Source: Bacillus sp. FJAT-14578
GTDB taxonomy: Bacteria > Bacillota > Bacilli > Bacillales > Bacillaceae_H
Reading direction: 5' to 3'
Length of the DNA: 64,000 nucleotides
Assembly: GCF_000504165.1 (NCBI RefSeq)
Contig: NZ_AYSE01000001.1
Location: forward strand, 186,001 to 250,000
Shown piece after piece: positions 18,601 through 26,717 of this stretch. The notes beneath the pieces are model-generated. The model made no database searches and was not told the origin of the DNA. It saw only the letters and a list, made by a program, of their open reading frames with translations. A program made the translations under genes and the position numbers. Numbering within the stretch: position 1 is the first letter of the stretch; every line of letters starts with the position of its first letter.

Positions 18601-20272
18601 GAATGCGTCGGCATGTCGTTTCAGTCGGATGAAGGATGTTTCCTTCCGCACCAAGGAATGACATGGTTGATGTTACCACTTCTTCACGAATCGCATCAAT
18701 CGGAGGATTCGTTACTTGAGCGAATGATTGTTTAAAATAGTTATATAAAAGATGTGCGCGGTCAGATAATACGGCCAACGGCGTATCAAGACCCATTGAA
18801 CCAAGCGGATCTTTTCCTTCCGTCACCATCGGGATAATATTTTTGGATACTTCTTCATACGTATAGCCAAATGCTTTTTGAAGTTTTACTAAATCGCTGA
18901 TTTTCTCCGTAACTTCTGCTTCCGGAAGGTCATTAACAGTCAGAAGTTGGTCATTTAGCCACTCGCGGTAAGGCTTCGCTTCAGCCATTTGCTCTTTAAT
19001 CTCACGGTCTGAGATAATGCGGCCTTCTTCAAGGTTAAGCAATAACATTTTGCCCGGGCTTAAACGATCTTTATATAATACATTTTCTGGGTCAACTTCC
19101 ACAACGCCTACTTCAGATGATAAAATGAGGTAGTCATCTTTTGTCACATAATAACGGGCTGGACGAAGACCGTTACGGTCCAAAATGGCTCCAATTTGCT
19201 TGCCATCCGTGAATACAACCGCTGTTGGGCCATCCCATGGCTCCATTAACGTGCTATGATATTCATAGAATGCTTTTTTCGTATCATCCATGTTTTCATC
19301 TTTTGACCATGGCTCAGGAATCATCATCATGGCTGTATGCGCCGGCGTACGTCCTGCTAATGTGAAGAACTCGAACGCATTGTCAAGGATGGAAGAGTCA
19401 CTGCCGTCCGTATCAAGAAGTGGAAGCACTTTGTCGAGATCATCGCCAAAGACATCCGACACGAATTGCTGTTCACGTGCTTTCATCCAGTTGATATTGC
19501 CGCGAATCGTGTTAATTTCACCGTTATGGATCAAATAGCGGTTTGGGTGCGCGCGTTCCCAGCTTGGGAATGTGTTTGTACTGAAACGAGAATGGACAAG
19601 CGAAAAGCCCGATTCAAAATCCTCATCCTGCAAATCAATATAAAAGCTGGATACTTTTGATGGGGTCATTAACCCTTTATATACGATTGTGCTGCTTGAT
19701 AAGCTTGCGAAGTAAAAGCCAGTTCCATTTTCGGCTCCGAATTTTTCAGCTTGTTTGCGAATGATATATAATTTACGTTCAAATACTAATTGTTCTGTAA
19801 GGTCATCGCTTGCGCCAATAAATACTTGACGGACAAACGGTTGCGTTTTCTTACCTGTAGGTCCGATGTGCTCGCCATCTACCGGGACAGTTCTCCAACC
19901 TAGAAGCGTTTGTCCCTCTTGCTCAATAAGACGATTTATTTCACGCTCATATTGCTCGCGTTCTTCGGCATTTTGTGAGAAAAAGATCATCCCGACACCA
20001 TAGCGTCCTTGCTCAGGCAAGTTCATCTCACTGCATACTTTTTTGAAAAAACCATGAGGGATTTGAACCATGATTCCAACACCATCGCTTGTTTCAGGAT
20101 CGCTCCCTTGTCCGCCGCGATGTTCAAGTTGATCCAACATATGAAGTCCTTTTTTGACGATATCATGTGATGCGTGGCCATTTAAGTGTGCATACAGTCC
20201 GATTCCACATGCATCATGTTCAAACTCAGGACGGTAGAGACCTTGCGCTTTTGGTAATTGGTTATATTTCAT
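15695..20272 (-). CDS. gltB: Glutamate synthase (NADPH) large subunit
   Basis: Alpha subunit (GltA in B. subtilis): transfers the amide of glutamine to 2-oxoglutarate, giving two glutamates. A propeptide of about 21 residues ends before CGIG, whose Cys becomes the N-terminal nucleophile of the glutaminase domain. Next come the central domain, the FMN/synthase domain with GRSNSGEGGED, the 3Fe-4S CXXXXXC region (CHLDTCPVG), and the C-terminal beta-helix rich in glycine (GGRVVVLGNVG). I chose the ATG at 20272 (1525 aa, MKYNQLPKAQ) behind GGGGGAG; earlier codons are unconserved. Divergent gltC is its activator. Confidence 0.96.
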   Translation of the reverse strand: MKYNQLPKAQGLYRPEFEHDACGIGLYAHLNGHASHDIVKKGLHMLDQLEHRGGQGSDPETSDGVGIMVQIPHGFFKKVCSEMNLPEQGRYGVGMIFFSQNAEEREQYEREINRLIEQEGQTLLGWRTVPVDGEHIGPTGKKTQPFVRQVFIGASDDLTEQLVFERKLYIIRKQAEKFGAENGTGFYFASLSSSTIVYKGLMTPSKVSSFYIDLQDEDFESGFSLVHSRFSTNTFPSWERAHPNRYLIHNGEINTIRGNINWMKAREQQFVSDVFGDDLDKVLPLLDTDGSDSSILDNAFEFFTLAGRTPAHTAMMMIPEPWSKDENMDDTKKAFYEYHSTLMEPWDGPTAVVFTDGKQIGAILDRNGLRPARYYVTKDDYLILSSEVGVVEVDPENVLYKDRLSPGKMLLLNLEEGRIISDREIKEQMAEAKPYREWLNDQLLTVNDLPEAEVTEKISDLVKLQKAFGYTYEEVSKNIIPMVTEGKDPLGSMGLDTPLAVLSDRAHLLYNYFKQSFAQVTNPPIDAIREEVVTSTMSFLGAEGNILHPTETTCRRIQLKTPFISNEELARLKANNYPEFKSRTLPILFTENLEQSVGSLLKSVDEAIAEGVSLLVLSDRGVDEKHIAIPSLLAGSAVHQHLLRQGTRTKVSLIIESGEAREVHHFAVLLGYGVDAINPYLAYATVEHAVTEGVIADSYEEAVAKFNQTAAEGVVKVMSKIGISTVQSYRGAQIFEAVGIGNDIIERYFEGTASQLGGIGLDVIEQESKLRHEAAFNGNYEDNTLEAGSELQWRRNGEHHAFNPHTIHTLQRACREGNYELFKKYSKMADEEQLTFIRNAFTFNESRTPISIDEVESIESIVRRFKTGAMSFGSLSKEAHETLAIAMNRLGGRSNSGEGGEDASRFVPDANGDLRRSAIKQVASGRFGVNINYLVNADELQIKMAQGAKPGEGGQLPGNKVYPWVAEVRGSTPGVGLISPPPHHDIYSIEDLAQLIHDLKNANPKARISVKLVSKAGVGTIAAGVAKGAADVIVISGYDGGTGASPKTSIKHTGLPWELGLAEAHQTLMLNELRDRVVLETDGKLMTGRDVVMAALLGAEEYGFATAPLVVMGCIMMRACHLDTCPVGVATQNPELRAKFLGTADHVVNFMTYIAQEVRELMAQLGFRTIEEMVGRTDVLTVSERTTAHWKAKHLDLSKLLYQAEGARTFSRPQNHKLDQSLDVTEILPQVVPALENKQPVDLHFKVKNIHRVVGTMAGSEVAQRYGAEGLPEDTINLRFTGSAGQSFGAFIPKGMTMHLEGDANDYLGKGLSGGKIIVRAPKDISFAPEDNVITGNVAFIGATAGEAYIQGGAGERFCVRNSGVHAVVEGIGDHGCEYMTGGRVVVLGNVGKNFAAGMSGGIAYVLADDQDAFKALCNQEMVEFETLTDIVEVREVMEMVIKHEKYTGSSKAAYVLANWHDLMAKFVKVIPKDYKRMMNRIQEQKEAGLTDDQAIMSAFEANVKQEKQQKQTFAAPKKQEAVAQ

Positions 20273-20406
20273 CATTTCTCCCCCGTTTCGATTTCTATTT
20301 ATTTTCAATTAGATTAATTTTCTGTATTTTCAATCCGATTAAGATCACATGAACTTATTCTATATTCAAAAAATGATATAAACAATATATAATTTAGATG
20401 AAAACC

Positions 20407-20421
20407 ATCTCAAATTGAGAT
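20407..20421. promoter_or_regulatory. Probable GltC box
   Basis: ATCTCAAATTGAGAT is a perfect 15-base dyad in the gltB-gltC divergent region, 20 bases before the gltC start. GltC of B. subtilis binds dyads in exactly this position to repress itself and, through a second box, to activate gltAB. Related half-sites (AATCTAAT, AATCGGATT) lie nearer gltB around 20305-20345. Confidence 0.7.
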
Positions 20422-20440
20422 AAATGAATGGAGGAGCTGG

Positions 20441-21343
20441 ATGGAGTTACGTCAATTACGCTATTTTACAGAAGTGGCAAAACGGGAACACGTGTCAGAT
20501 GCAGCTGCTCATCTTCACGTGGCCCAGTCAGCCATAAGCCGACAAATCGCCAATTTAGAAGCAGAGCTTGGAGTGGATTTATTTGAGCGGGAAGGACGAA
20601 ACGTGAAACTTACGCCAATCGGCAAACTTTTTTTAACCCATACAGAAGCCGCTTTGAAAGCAATCGATTATGCGAAGCAGCAAATCGACGAATATTTGAA
20701 CCCGGAGCGAGGAACGATTAAAATCGGCTTTCCGACAAGTCTTGCCAGCCATTTACTCCCGACGGTCATTTCCGGGTTTAAAGATAAATATCCGAATGTG
20801 GCATTTCAATTGCGCCAAGGTTCTTACAAGTTTTTAATTGATGCCGTTAAAAGCCGGGATATTGATTTGGCCTTTCTTGGACCTGTTCCCACGAATGATG
20901 ATGACATTGAAGGGCATATTTTGTTCACTGAAAACATTTCGGCTTTAATCCCGGCCAATCACCCGCTTGCGGAACGAAAAAGCATCCGCCTCAGCGATTT
21001 AAGAAATGACGCATTCGTCTTATTTCCTGAAGGATTCATTCTTCAAAAAATTGTGGTCGACGCCTGTAAACAAGCCGGCTTTACACCAAACATTTCTTCA
21101 GAGGGAGAAGATTTAGATGCCATTAAAGGGCTTGTCTCCGCGGGAATGGGGGTCACCCTTTTGCCTGAAAGTACCTTTTACGAAAGAACCCCTCGCTTCA
21201 CAGTGAAAATTCCAATTGAAATACCGCAAGTCCAGCGGACGGTTGGCATTATCGTACCGAAAAAACGGGATTTGGCTCCATCAGAAAAAGTGTTTTATCG
21301 ATACGTAAAAGAATTCTTCTCCGTACTTGAGCAGTATCAATAA
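20441..21343 (+). CDS. gltC: LysR-type activator of glutamate synthase (GltC)
   Basis: 300-residue LysR regulator. Residues 1-60 form the winged helix (MELRQLRYFTEVAKREHVSDAA then QSAISRQIANLE), and residues 90-300 the ligand-binding domain. Length and N-terminus match B. subtilis GltC, which activates gltAB in response to the 2-oxoglutarate/glutamate balance. Divergent placement beside gltB and the dyad at 20407-20421 support this. GGAGGAG lies just ahead of the ATG. A strong terminator follows the stop. Confidence 0.93.
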   Translation: MELRQLRYFTEVAKREHVSDAAAHLHVAQSAISRQIANLEAELGVDLFEREGRNVKLTPIGKLFLTHTEAALKAIDYAKQQIDEYLNPERGTIKIGFPTSLASHLLPTVISGFKDKYPNVAFQLRQGSYKFLIDAVKSRDIDLAFLGPVPTNDDDIEGHILFTENISALIPANHPLAERKSIRLSDLRNDAFVLFPEGFILQKIVVDACKQAGFTPNISSEGEDLDAIKGLVSAGMGVTLLPESTFYERTPRFTVKIPIEIPQVQRTVGIIVPKKRDLAPSEKVFYRYVKEFFSVLEQYQ

Positions 21344-21392
21344 AAAAGGTTGGCTCGAAAAGAGATTCATTCCCTTTCGAGCCAGCCTTTTT
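21344..21392 (+). terminator. Rho-independent terminator after gltC
   Basis: AAAAAAGGTTGGCTCGAAA pairs with TTTCGAGCCAGCCTTTTT (one G-U pair) over a short loop, directly after the gltC stop. Confidence 0.9.
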
Positions 21393-21488
21393 CATTGATA
21401 TATTCCACTTAATAACTTGACACATCCTCATCCCATCGATAGGCATTCATAATCGATCGTTTAGACAACTTGAATGTTCTGCATCGAT

Positions 21489-21719
21489 CTATACTGAAGG
21501 TTTTTCTCCTTCCATGATGGATTGAAATTCTTTCATTTCTGCATCCACTTTCGGTGTGAGATGAAATGGATTTTTTACTTGGTGCGGACTTAATGGATCC
21601 GAGTCGACTCGGACTCCCATCACCCCTCCTTCACTTGACGTCGAATCATTGATTGGGCCCTCTTTCGCTCCGTCGAAATGAGGAGAGAGCTCATGATGAT
21701 CACGGTTATCGTTTGGCAT
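21489..21719 (-). CDS. Hypothetical hydrophilic protein, 76 aa
   Basis: I do not recognise this. It is short, acidic and proline/aspartate-rich (NDNRDHHELSPHFDG; RVDSDPLSPHQ), with no membrane segment and probably disordered. It is supported as a gene by AAAGGAGGG just ahead of the ATG at 21719. It lies 79 bases downstream of the VWA lipoprotein gene on the same strand and may be co-transcribed with it. Confidence 0.6.
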   Translation of the reverse strand: MPNDNRDHHELSPHFDGAKEGPINDSTSSEGGVMGVRVDSDPLSPHQVKNPFHLTPKVDAEMKEFQSIMEGEKPSV

Positions 21720-21797
21720 AACTTACCCTCCTTTAATCGTACTCTTTGCCAAACGGACCATTCTTATACTTTTTTAAAGATGTTCATTCTTCCGCCC

Positions 21798-23198
21798 TTA
21801 CTCTTCCCATTGCGCCTTCCACTCATCGACCTTTTGGCTGATACGGTCGACTTCCGCTTGCATTTCCGCCAATTTCGTTTCTCGCAAATCACTGGAATAC
21901 TGGCGCCTCACCTCATACATTTCGTCTGTTATCTTCGAGACTTCCTCTGCCTTTTCCTGATCAATCAATTGTTCATTGCGCAAATACGAAATGGCCGCAC
22001 TGATCCGATCACGTTCCCGATGGCTCGCTTGATTAAATTGATCATAATCTTCATCAAAGCGCTTCATTTCAGCTAAATGATCCCACGGATTGACCTTTTC
22101 GGTATGAATCCAAGCCAACGTCCCCATCGATGGACGCCATTTCTTCAAAATGGTTTCTTCCAGCTCTTCTTTTGAACGGACTGTCGCATATTCGCCGCCG
22201 CCTGCTTCTGCCACTTGCTTTAGCTGCATTTGCCCCTCATCATCGACATCAAACCCAATAATGTTGACTTTAGCCTCGATGTTCGATTCCGCCAACGTTT
22301 TTGCTGCCGCTGCCGGATCTCCTCCACATGTTTCAATGCCATCACTGACTATATAGACGGTATTCGCGTACTCCTCGTTTTGAAACGGCTCAAGTATCGT
22401 TCGAGCATGTTCGATTCCTGCCGCTAAAGGTGTCCATCCGGTTGCCTCAAACTGAAGAAGAGCTTGCTGGAATGTCCCGTCATTAAAAGGGGCTAAGTCA
22501 TATACCGTTTCAATCTTACCGCATGATTTTGTTTTATCGCTTTCCTTGTTACTGCCGAGATGGCCATAAACCGCCAATGCCACATTTGCTTCGTCCGAAA
22601 GTTCACCTGCAAATTCAGCAACCGCTTCCTTTGCAAGCTCCATTTTCTCCCCGCCCGGAACCTGTCCTTTCATGCTTCCGCTCGCATCCACCAAAATGAC
22701 GGCATTTTGTTTTTTCTGCACTTGCTTTCCGTCTTCTGACGTAATCGTATCTTCTCCTTCAGGAAACTGAGGCTCTTCAAACTGTGCTTTAAAGCCCGTC
22801 ATTTTTTCGCTTGTTTCTTTATATATTCCGCTTCCAAGCACCGATACTAAATAATCATAAATGCCTTCAGCAGATGTGTTCGGATGATTTTTTATGTATG
22901 CTGCCACCATTTTTTCCATTTCCGGGTTAAACGTCTCTTCCATATACGAATTGTAATCGCTGTTTTTTGCCCCTTCATAATCAGTGAGGAGCTTGTCGAT
23001 CAGCTTCCCGGGCTGCTGTTTCACTGTTTCCTCTATCGTTCGCGAGGCTTTTGGAACAGCCGCTTCTTTTTTCTCTCCCTCCACGCTTTCTTCTTTCTTT
23101 CCACTTTTGTTCGTGTCTGCCGTTTGTTCTGAACTGCATCCGTAAAGCAGACCGCTTGTGACGACCAAGGTCATCAGCAGCGAAAATCTCCGCTTCAT
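21798..23198 (-). CDS. VWA-domain lipoprotein
   Basis: Secreted lipoprotein of 466 residues. The N-terminus MKRRFSLL plus hydrophobic segment ends at LYGC, giving a lipidated Cys21. A polar linker follows, then a von Willebrand factor A domain from about residue 165 whose MIDAS motif is intact (D171-A-S173-G-S175, with a later VSDG). The C-terminal 90 residues are charged and helical, probably coiled coil. Start chosen at 23198 behind GGACGTGGGAG; a start at 23231 would hide the signal peptide behind 11 extra residues. Function is unknown; VWA domains mediate metal-dependent protein contacts. Confidence 0.82.
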   Translation of the reverse strand: MKRRFSLLMTLVVTSGLLYGCSSEQTADTNKSGKKEESVEGEKKEAAVPKASRTIEETVKQQPGKLIDKLLTDYEGAKNSDYNSYMEETFNPEMEKMVAAYIKNHPNTSAEGIYDYLVSVLGSGIYKETSEKMTGFKAQFEEPQFPEGEDTITSEDGKQVQKKQNAVILVDASGSMKGQVPGGEKMELAKEAVAEFAGELSDEANVALAVYGHLGSNKESDKTKSCGKIETVYDLAPFNDGTFQQALLQFEATGWTPLAAGIEHARTILEPFQNEEYANTVYIVSDGIETCGGDPAAAAKTLAESNIEAKVNIIGFDVDDEGQMQLKQVAEAGGGEYATVRSKEELEETILKKWRPSMGTLAWIHTEKVNPWDHLAEMKRFDEDYDQFNQASHRERDRISAAISYLRNEQLIDQEKAEEVSKITDEMYEVRRQYSSDLRETKLAEMQAEVDRISQKVDEWKAQWEE

Positions 23199-23355
23199 TC
23201 TCCCACGTCCTTTCTTTTCTATTCCAATCATCTTATCCTCTATTTACCATATTTACAATAAGTTCAAAGTATCAGGACTAAGAAATGATTTCCTTTTCAC
23301 TCCTTTACTAGACCTTTTTGTTTACGCTTACATTATAATAGAAGAAACATGACTT

Positions 23356-23459
23356 AGAGAACAAAGCGAAAGGGATATTTTTCCCTTTCGCTTTGTTCTC
23401 TTGAAAGGACCCCTCATGAAAATCCAGTAACATCAATGGATTCAATGACGGGCCCTTTC
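23356..23459. repeat. Two-hairpin intergenic element, copy A
   Basis: Hairpin 1 is a perfect 20-bp stem (23356-23375 with 23382-23401) around TATTTT. Hairpin 2 (23403-23459) pairs GAAAGGaCCCcTCAT with ATGAcGGGcCCTTTC, two mismatches, around a loop containing CCAGTAACATCAATGGAT. Hairpin 2 shares its loop and much of its stem with copy B at 31112-31168. Located between tatA (-, ending 23467) and the VWA gene. It may also terminate tatA. Confidence 0.75.
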
Positions 23460-23466
23460 CGGAAAA

Positions 23467-23649
23467 TTATTTGGATTGCATTTTTTCTTCTTTCTCGTCT
23501 GAAGAAATCAAATCTTTCGTAGAGTTTTTAAACTCCCTTAATGTGCTGCCAAAAGCACGTCCAATTTCGGGCAGTTTAGATGGCCCAAATATGATGAGGG
23601 CAATGACTAAAATCAGAATTAATCCAGGTACGCCGATATTTTGAAGCAT
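23467..23649 (-). CDS. tatA: Twin-arginine translocase subunit TatA/TatE
   Basis: 60 residues: one N-terminal membrane helix (about residues 6-21), then the hinge and amphipathic helix [21 protein letters not shown], the family hallmark, and a charged tail. It forms the translocation pore for folded Tat substrates. It lies 19 bases downstream of a gene whose product carries a twin-arginine signal, on the same strand, recalling the phoD-tatAd arrangement of B. subtilis. No tatC is in the window. GGAGAG precedes the ATG. Confidence 0.92.
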   Translation of the reverse strand: MLQNIGVPGLILILVIALIIFGPSKLPEIGRAFGSTLREFKNSTKDLISSDEKEEKMQSK

Positions 23650-23668
23650 CGTGTTCTCTCCTTTTTGA

Positions 23669-24874
23669 TTATCTTTCCTTGTTCTTGTTTTCTTCTATTG
23701 GTGCAGGATCCATACTCTGATCGTTCGCTGTCAAATCGATGCCATAGTCCTTAGCGAAAACCATGTGGGTTTCTACGAGAACGCCATCTTGATTTTCATC
23801 TAGATTGAATACTCTGGCGCCGCGCAGCCTATTCCTTTCAGCTCCCGACAAACCATAGGTGCCGAATCCAGTGTTGCCGGCATAGCCAAGTAATATTCCA
23901 TAATAATTACCCATATAGGTATTTATGTGGTCATGACCACAAAAGACTCCCTTGACATCGCCTCTCTCCAGCATGGCCGAAAACAAACCACTGTTAACCG
24001 GACCCATACACTCTTCTTCATTTCTTTCTCCTACAATATTGTGCTTTTTCACAGCAAGGGCATGGTTAGCATCTGTTCTCTGATCTACACTTGCGTACCA
24101 CATATATCTATGTTCCCAAAGAGGGATATGGATGAACACGAGTGAAGGAACTTTATATCCCCAGTGTTTCTCTAGCTTCTTGGAAGTCTCATAATACCAG
24201 CTTACCTGATTAAAACGGAGCCAATCCCACGTAGGATATCCTTTGAAATCTTGACCGGCAATGGTTTGCGGCGCATATCTTCCGCTGTCAAGCAACCAGA
24301 GGTTGAACGCCGCTTTTTTGCCCTTGGAATCCTTAATGAGCAAATTCATGTTACCTGTTCCAGTAATATCTTTCACTCCAGGCCTGTTTTCATTGTATTT
24401 GTAAGACATATAGATTCCAAGCATATCTTCCTCGTCAAGGCCGCTGTTTGGCGTAGAATCTTCATCATGATTTCCAAAAGTAACAGCCCACTTTATCCCC
24501 CTCTGTTCCATCGGCTGGGCAACATTGTTAATGGCTTGTCTCATCTCCATAGGTGTATCGCAGCCACCGGAAATATTGTCCCCGTTAAGCACAACAAAGT
24601 CAGGCTTCTCTGTATCAAGCACTTTCTCCATAAGCTGTACAGTCCGGCGATCAATACGCTCATCATCTTGTGTATCGTTAAACTGTACGATTTTGAATTT
24701 TCCATCGGGATTAAATTGAAGCTTTACATCATCGTTTTCTTCGGCATGAGCTGTGCTGCTGAATAAATCTACTGGGATCCCGGTAGATCCAAGTGTTAAG
24801 GCAAGTGTACTCATTCCCCCTATTTTGATAAAGCTCCGTCTATCCAATCCTTTGTGCGAATCTTGATTACTCAT
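23669..24874 (-). CDS. Tat-exported calcineurin-like metallophosphoesterase
   Basis: Exported phosphoesterase of 401 residues. Residues 12-17 are RRSFIK inside a twin-arginine signal that ends near AHAEE. The catalytic domain shows the metallophosphoesterase blocks in order: a D-rich [27 protein letters not shown] and [10 protein letters not shown] chose the start at 24874 behind GGGAGGC; the ATG at 24889 would overlap that site. It is followed by tatA, suggesting a dedicated export pore. The substrate is unknown; a phosphodiesterase or phosphatase acting outside the cell is the reasonable expectation. Confidence 0.85.
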   Translation of the reverse strand: MSNQDSHKGLDRRSFIKIGGMSTLALTLGSTGIPVDLFSSTAHAEENDDVKLQFNPDGKFKIVQFNDTQDDERIDRRTVQLMEKVLDTEKPDFVVLNGDNISGGCDTPMEMRQAINNVAQPMEQRGIKWAVTFGNHDEDSTPNSGLDEEDMLGIYMSYKYNENRPGVKDITGTGNMNLLIKDSKGKKAAFNLWLLDSGRYAPQTIAGQDFKGYPTWDWLRFNQVSWYYETSKKLEKHWGYKVPSLVFIHIPLWEHRYMWYASVDQRTDANHALAVKKHNIVGERNEEECMGPVNSGLFSAMLERGDVKGVFCGHDHINTYMGNYYGILLGYAGNTGFGTYGLSGAERNRLRGARVFNLDENQDGVLVETHMVFAKDYGIDLTANDQSMDPAPIEENKNKER

Positions 24875-25258
24875 AAAAAAGCCTCCCATTCTCTTTCAGA
24901 ATTTTTTCGGTAATACTTTTACGTTGTAAATCTGTGTTTTGTTGGCACTTTCTCTACAAGTTCCTACTTCATCGTAAGATAGAAATGTTGATAGATTATT
25001 AATCTAATATGAAAGGTAAGTAAAGAAAACAAAAATAGGAATTAAATCCACACTTATTCCTTTTTAGACAAAGTAAACAGCTAAAGTCTTTTGTTGATAA
25101 AAGGATATGAATTATTGATTTAAGCAAAAAACTTTTCCATTAGCTTTTGTTTAATTTACAAAAAAATAATATTTTTGTTAATTTTTATTTATACTTATTT
25201 TTTATTATTGAAATTAATAGACTAAAATACATATTAAGAATTTATAGGGGATAAACAG
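24875..25258. other. AT-rich divergent intergenic region
   Basis: About 380 very AT-rich bases between the phosphoesterase gene (-) and the DeoR gene (+), with several A/T runs. Promoters for both must lie here. I see no reliable operator palindrome. Confidence 0.5.
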
Positions 25259-26059
25259 ATGGATAAGGCTTCAGCTTCGGAAAGGTATAAAGTGATAATC
25301 AGAGAACTTGAAATCAAAAATAAAATTGGTGTAGTCGAATTAGCCTCCAAATTAAGAGTAACGCCTGAGACGATTCGAAAAGATTTAAAAGTACTTGAGA
25401 AAAATAAAAAGTTACGAAGAATTCATGGAGGGGCCATTCATTACTTTCAGCTGATTAAAGAGCCGCACTTCAATAAAAAAGTTGGGATTTATCACGACCA
25501 AAAGCAATTAATAGGGGAAGCAGCTTCAACCTTTATTATGGATGGAGACTTCATTGCACTTGATGTAGGCACAACAACCCTTCATATTGCGAGATCTTTA
25601 AAAAAGGTTAAAAATGTCACTATTGTCACTAATTCGTTAGCAGCAGCAGAAATATTAAATGATAGATTAGAAAATCACTTGTTTGACGGTCAAGTAGTTA
25701 TAATTGGGGGGAGTTCAAATCCTCTTCAGCGTTCCATCAGCGGAACTTTAACCAATAAGTTGTTAGAAGAATTTTATTTTGATAAGGCCTTTATTTCATG
25801 CGGCAGTATTAGACAAGAAGGAATTTATGATTTCGATGTTGACGAAGCAAGTGCATCTTCCATTATGATGAAGAGATCAAAACAAGTATTTGTAGTAGCT
25901 GATGCTTCTAAAATTCATCAGAAGGCGCTTTTCCACATAGGGCCATTTTCTTCAATTGATTGCCTCATTACAAATACTGAAATGCCAATCGAATGGGCTG
26001 AAAATCCACTATTTGATAAAATAGATTGGATAAACATAGATGAACACGATGAAGATTGA
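25259..26059 (+). CDS. DeoR/GlpR-family transcriptional regulator
   Basis: 266 residues. The DeoR-type helix-turn-helix covers about residues 6-58 (VVELASKLRVTPETIRKDLKVLE), followed by the RRIHGGAI motif. The DeoRC sugar-phosphate-sensing domain follows (LDVGTTTLHIARSL and FISCGSIRQEGIYDFD). Such proteins usually repress a neighbouring sugar-catabolic operon, but no kinase, aldolase or transporter lies beside it, so its target is elsewhere. The start at 25259 follows AGGGG. The gene and its upstream DNA are visibly more AT-rich than their neighbours, which could reflect transfer. Confidence 0.85.
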   Translation: MDKASASERYKVIIRELEIKNKIGVVELASKLRVTPETIRKDLKVLEKNKKLRRIHGGAIHYFQLIKEPHFNKKVGIYHDQKQLIGEAASTFIMDGDFIALDVGTTTLHIARSLKKVKNVTIVTNSLAAAEILNDRLENHLFDGQVVIIGGSSNPLQRSISGTLTNKLLEEFYFDKAFISCGSIRQEGIYDFDVDEASASSIMMKRSKQVFVVADASKIHQKALFHIGPFSSIDCLITNTEMPIEWAENPLFDKIDWINIDEHDED

Positions 26060-26117
26060 CTATCACTTCCAGATTTGTTAACTGAAGAAAATATCCCTTT
26101 AACCATTTCTTATCTTT

Positions 26118-26160
26118 AAACAAAAACGAACTCCTTTTCATAAGGAGCTCGTTTTTGTTT
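26118..26160. terminator. Rho-independent terminator after the DeoR gene
   Basis: AAACAAAAACGAaCTCCTT pairs with AAGGAGcTCGTTTTTGTTT around TTCAT, convergent with the hypothetical gene ending at 26232. Confidence 0.87.
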
Positions 26161-26231
26161 AATACGTTTTCTTCATTTTCATCATGGTCTTCCACACCAA
26201 AATAAGGAATAAAGACTAACATCTTTTCCTA

Positions 26232-26600
26232 TCAACTTATGTATAAATCGTTTAGCCATTTTACGAACAAACCTTTTGGCATCTCCAAATACGGAACGCT
26301 GTCGACATTGAATTCCTCAGAAGAGCATTGCTTCATCATATAAGCATACCACTGCCTTGTGATGTCTTCTGCGATGGCAAAGGCCTTTGCTTCTTCCTTT
26401 TCTGATTCGTCCATAAGACCTTGCTGCCACTTTTTTTCATCCAACATATATTCCTGACTATAAAGGGCATATTTCTCACACCAGTATACAAGCTGCTGAT
26501 GCGTGAATTCATTTTGGTCGTCACATACTTCATGCAGCAAAATCTTTAAATGTTCCGGTGTAAAAGGTAAAACAATCTGGTTTGCCTTTGTTGTAGTCAT
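26232..26600 (-). CDS. Hypothetical protein, 122 aa
   Basis: Soluble, aromatic- and glutamate-rich protein that I do not recognise. It is probably mostly helical (HLKILLHEVCDDQNEF, WQQGLMDESEKEEAKAFA). I chose the ATG at 26600 (MTTTKANQ), preceded by AAAGGGG. The longer frame to 26702 adds a basic leader without a better ribosome-binding site. It lies 117 bases downstream of dhaS on the same strand, with no obvious terminator between. Confidence 0.55.
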   Translation of the reverse strand: MTTTKANQIVLPFTPEHLKILLHEVCDDQNEFTHQQLVYWCEKYALYSQEYMLDEKKWQQGLMDESEKEEAKAFAIAEDITRQWYAYMMKQCSSEEFNVDSVPYLEMPKGLFVKWLNDLYIS

Positions 26601-26717
26601 GCCTCGGCCCCTTTCATTCTTGTTGATTCTCAAAAGAAAAAGACGTGCTTGAAACGCTGTTATACGTTTCATTATACACGTCTCTCCTTTTTGAACACAC
26701 ACTTTTAAAGAAAGAAC

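Noticed and set aside
15698..20352. Many open frames antisense to gltB and gltD, some over 100 codons
   Set aside because: They mirror a long, well-conserved coding region, have no ribosome-binding sites or recognisable domains, and are shadows of the real genes.
21678..22076. 132-codon plus-strand frame across the end of the VWA gene
   Set aside because: Opposite strand of the VWA gene; hydrophobic composition arises from reading charged helices in antisense.
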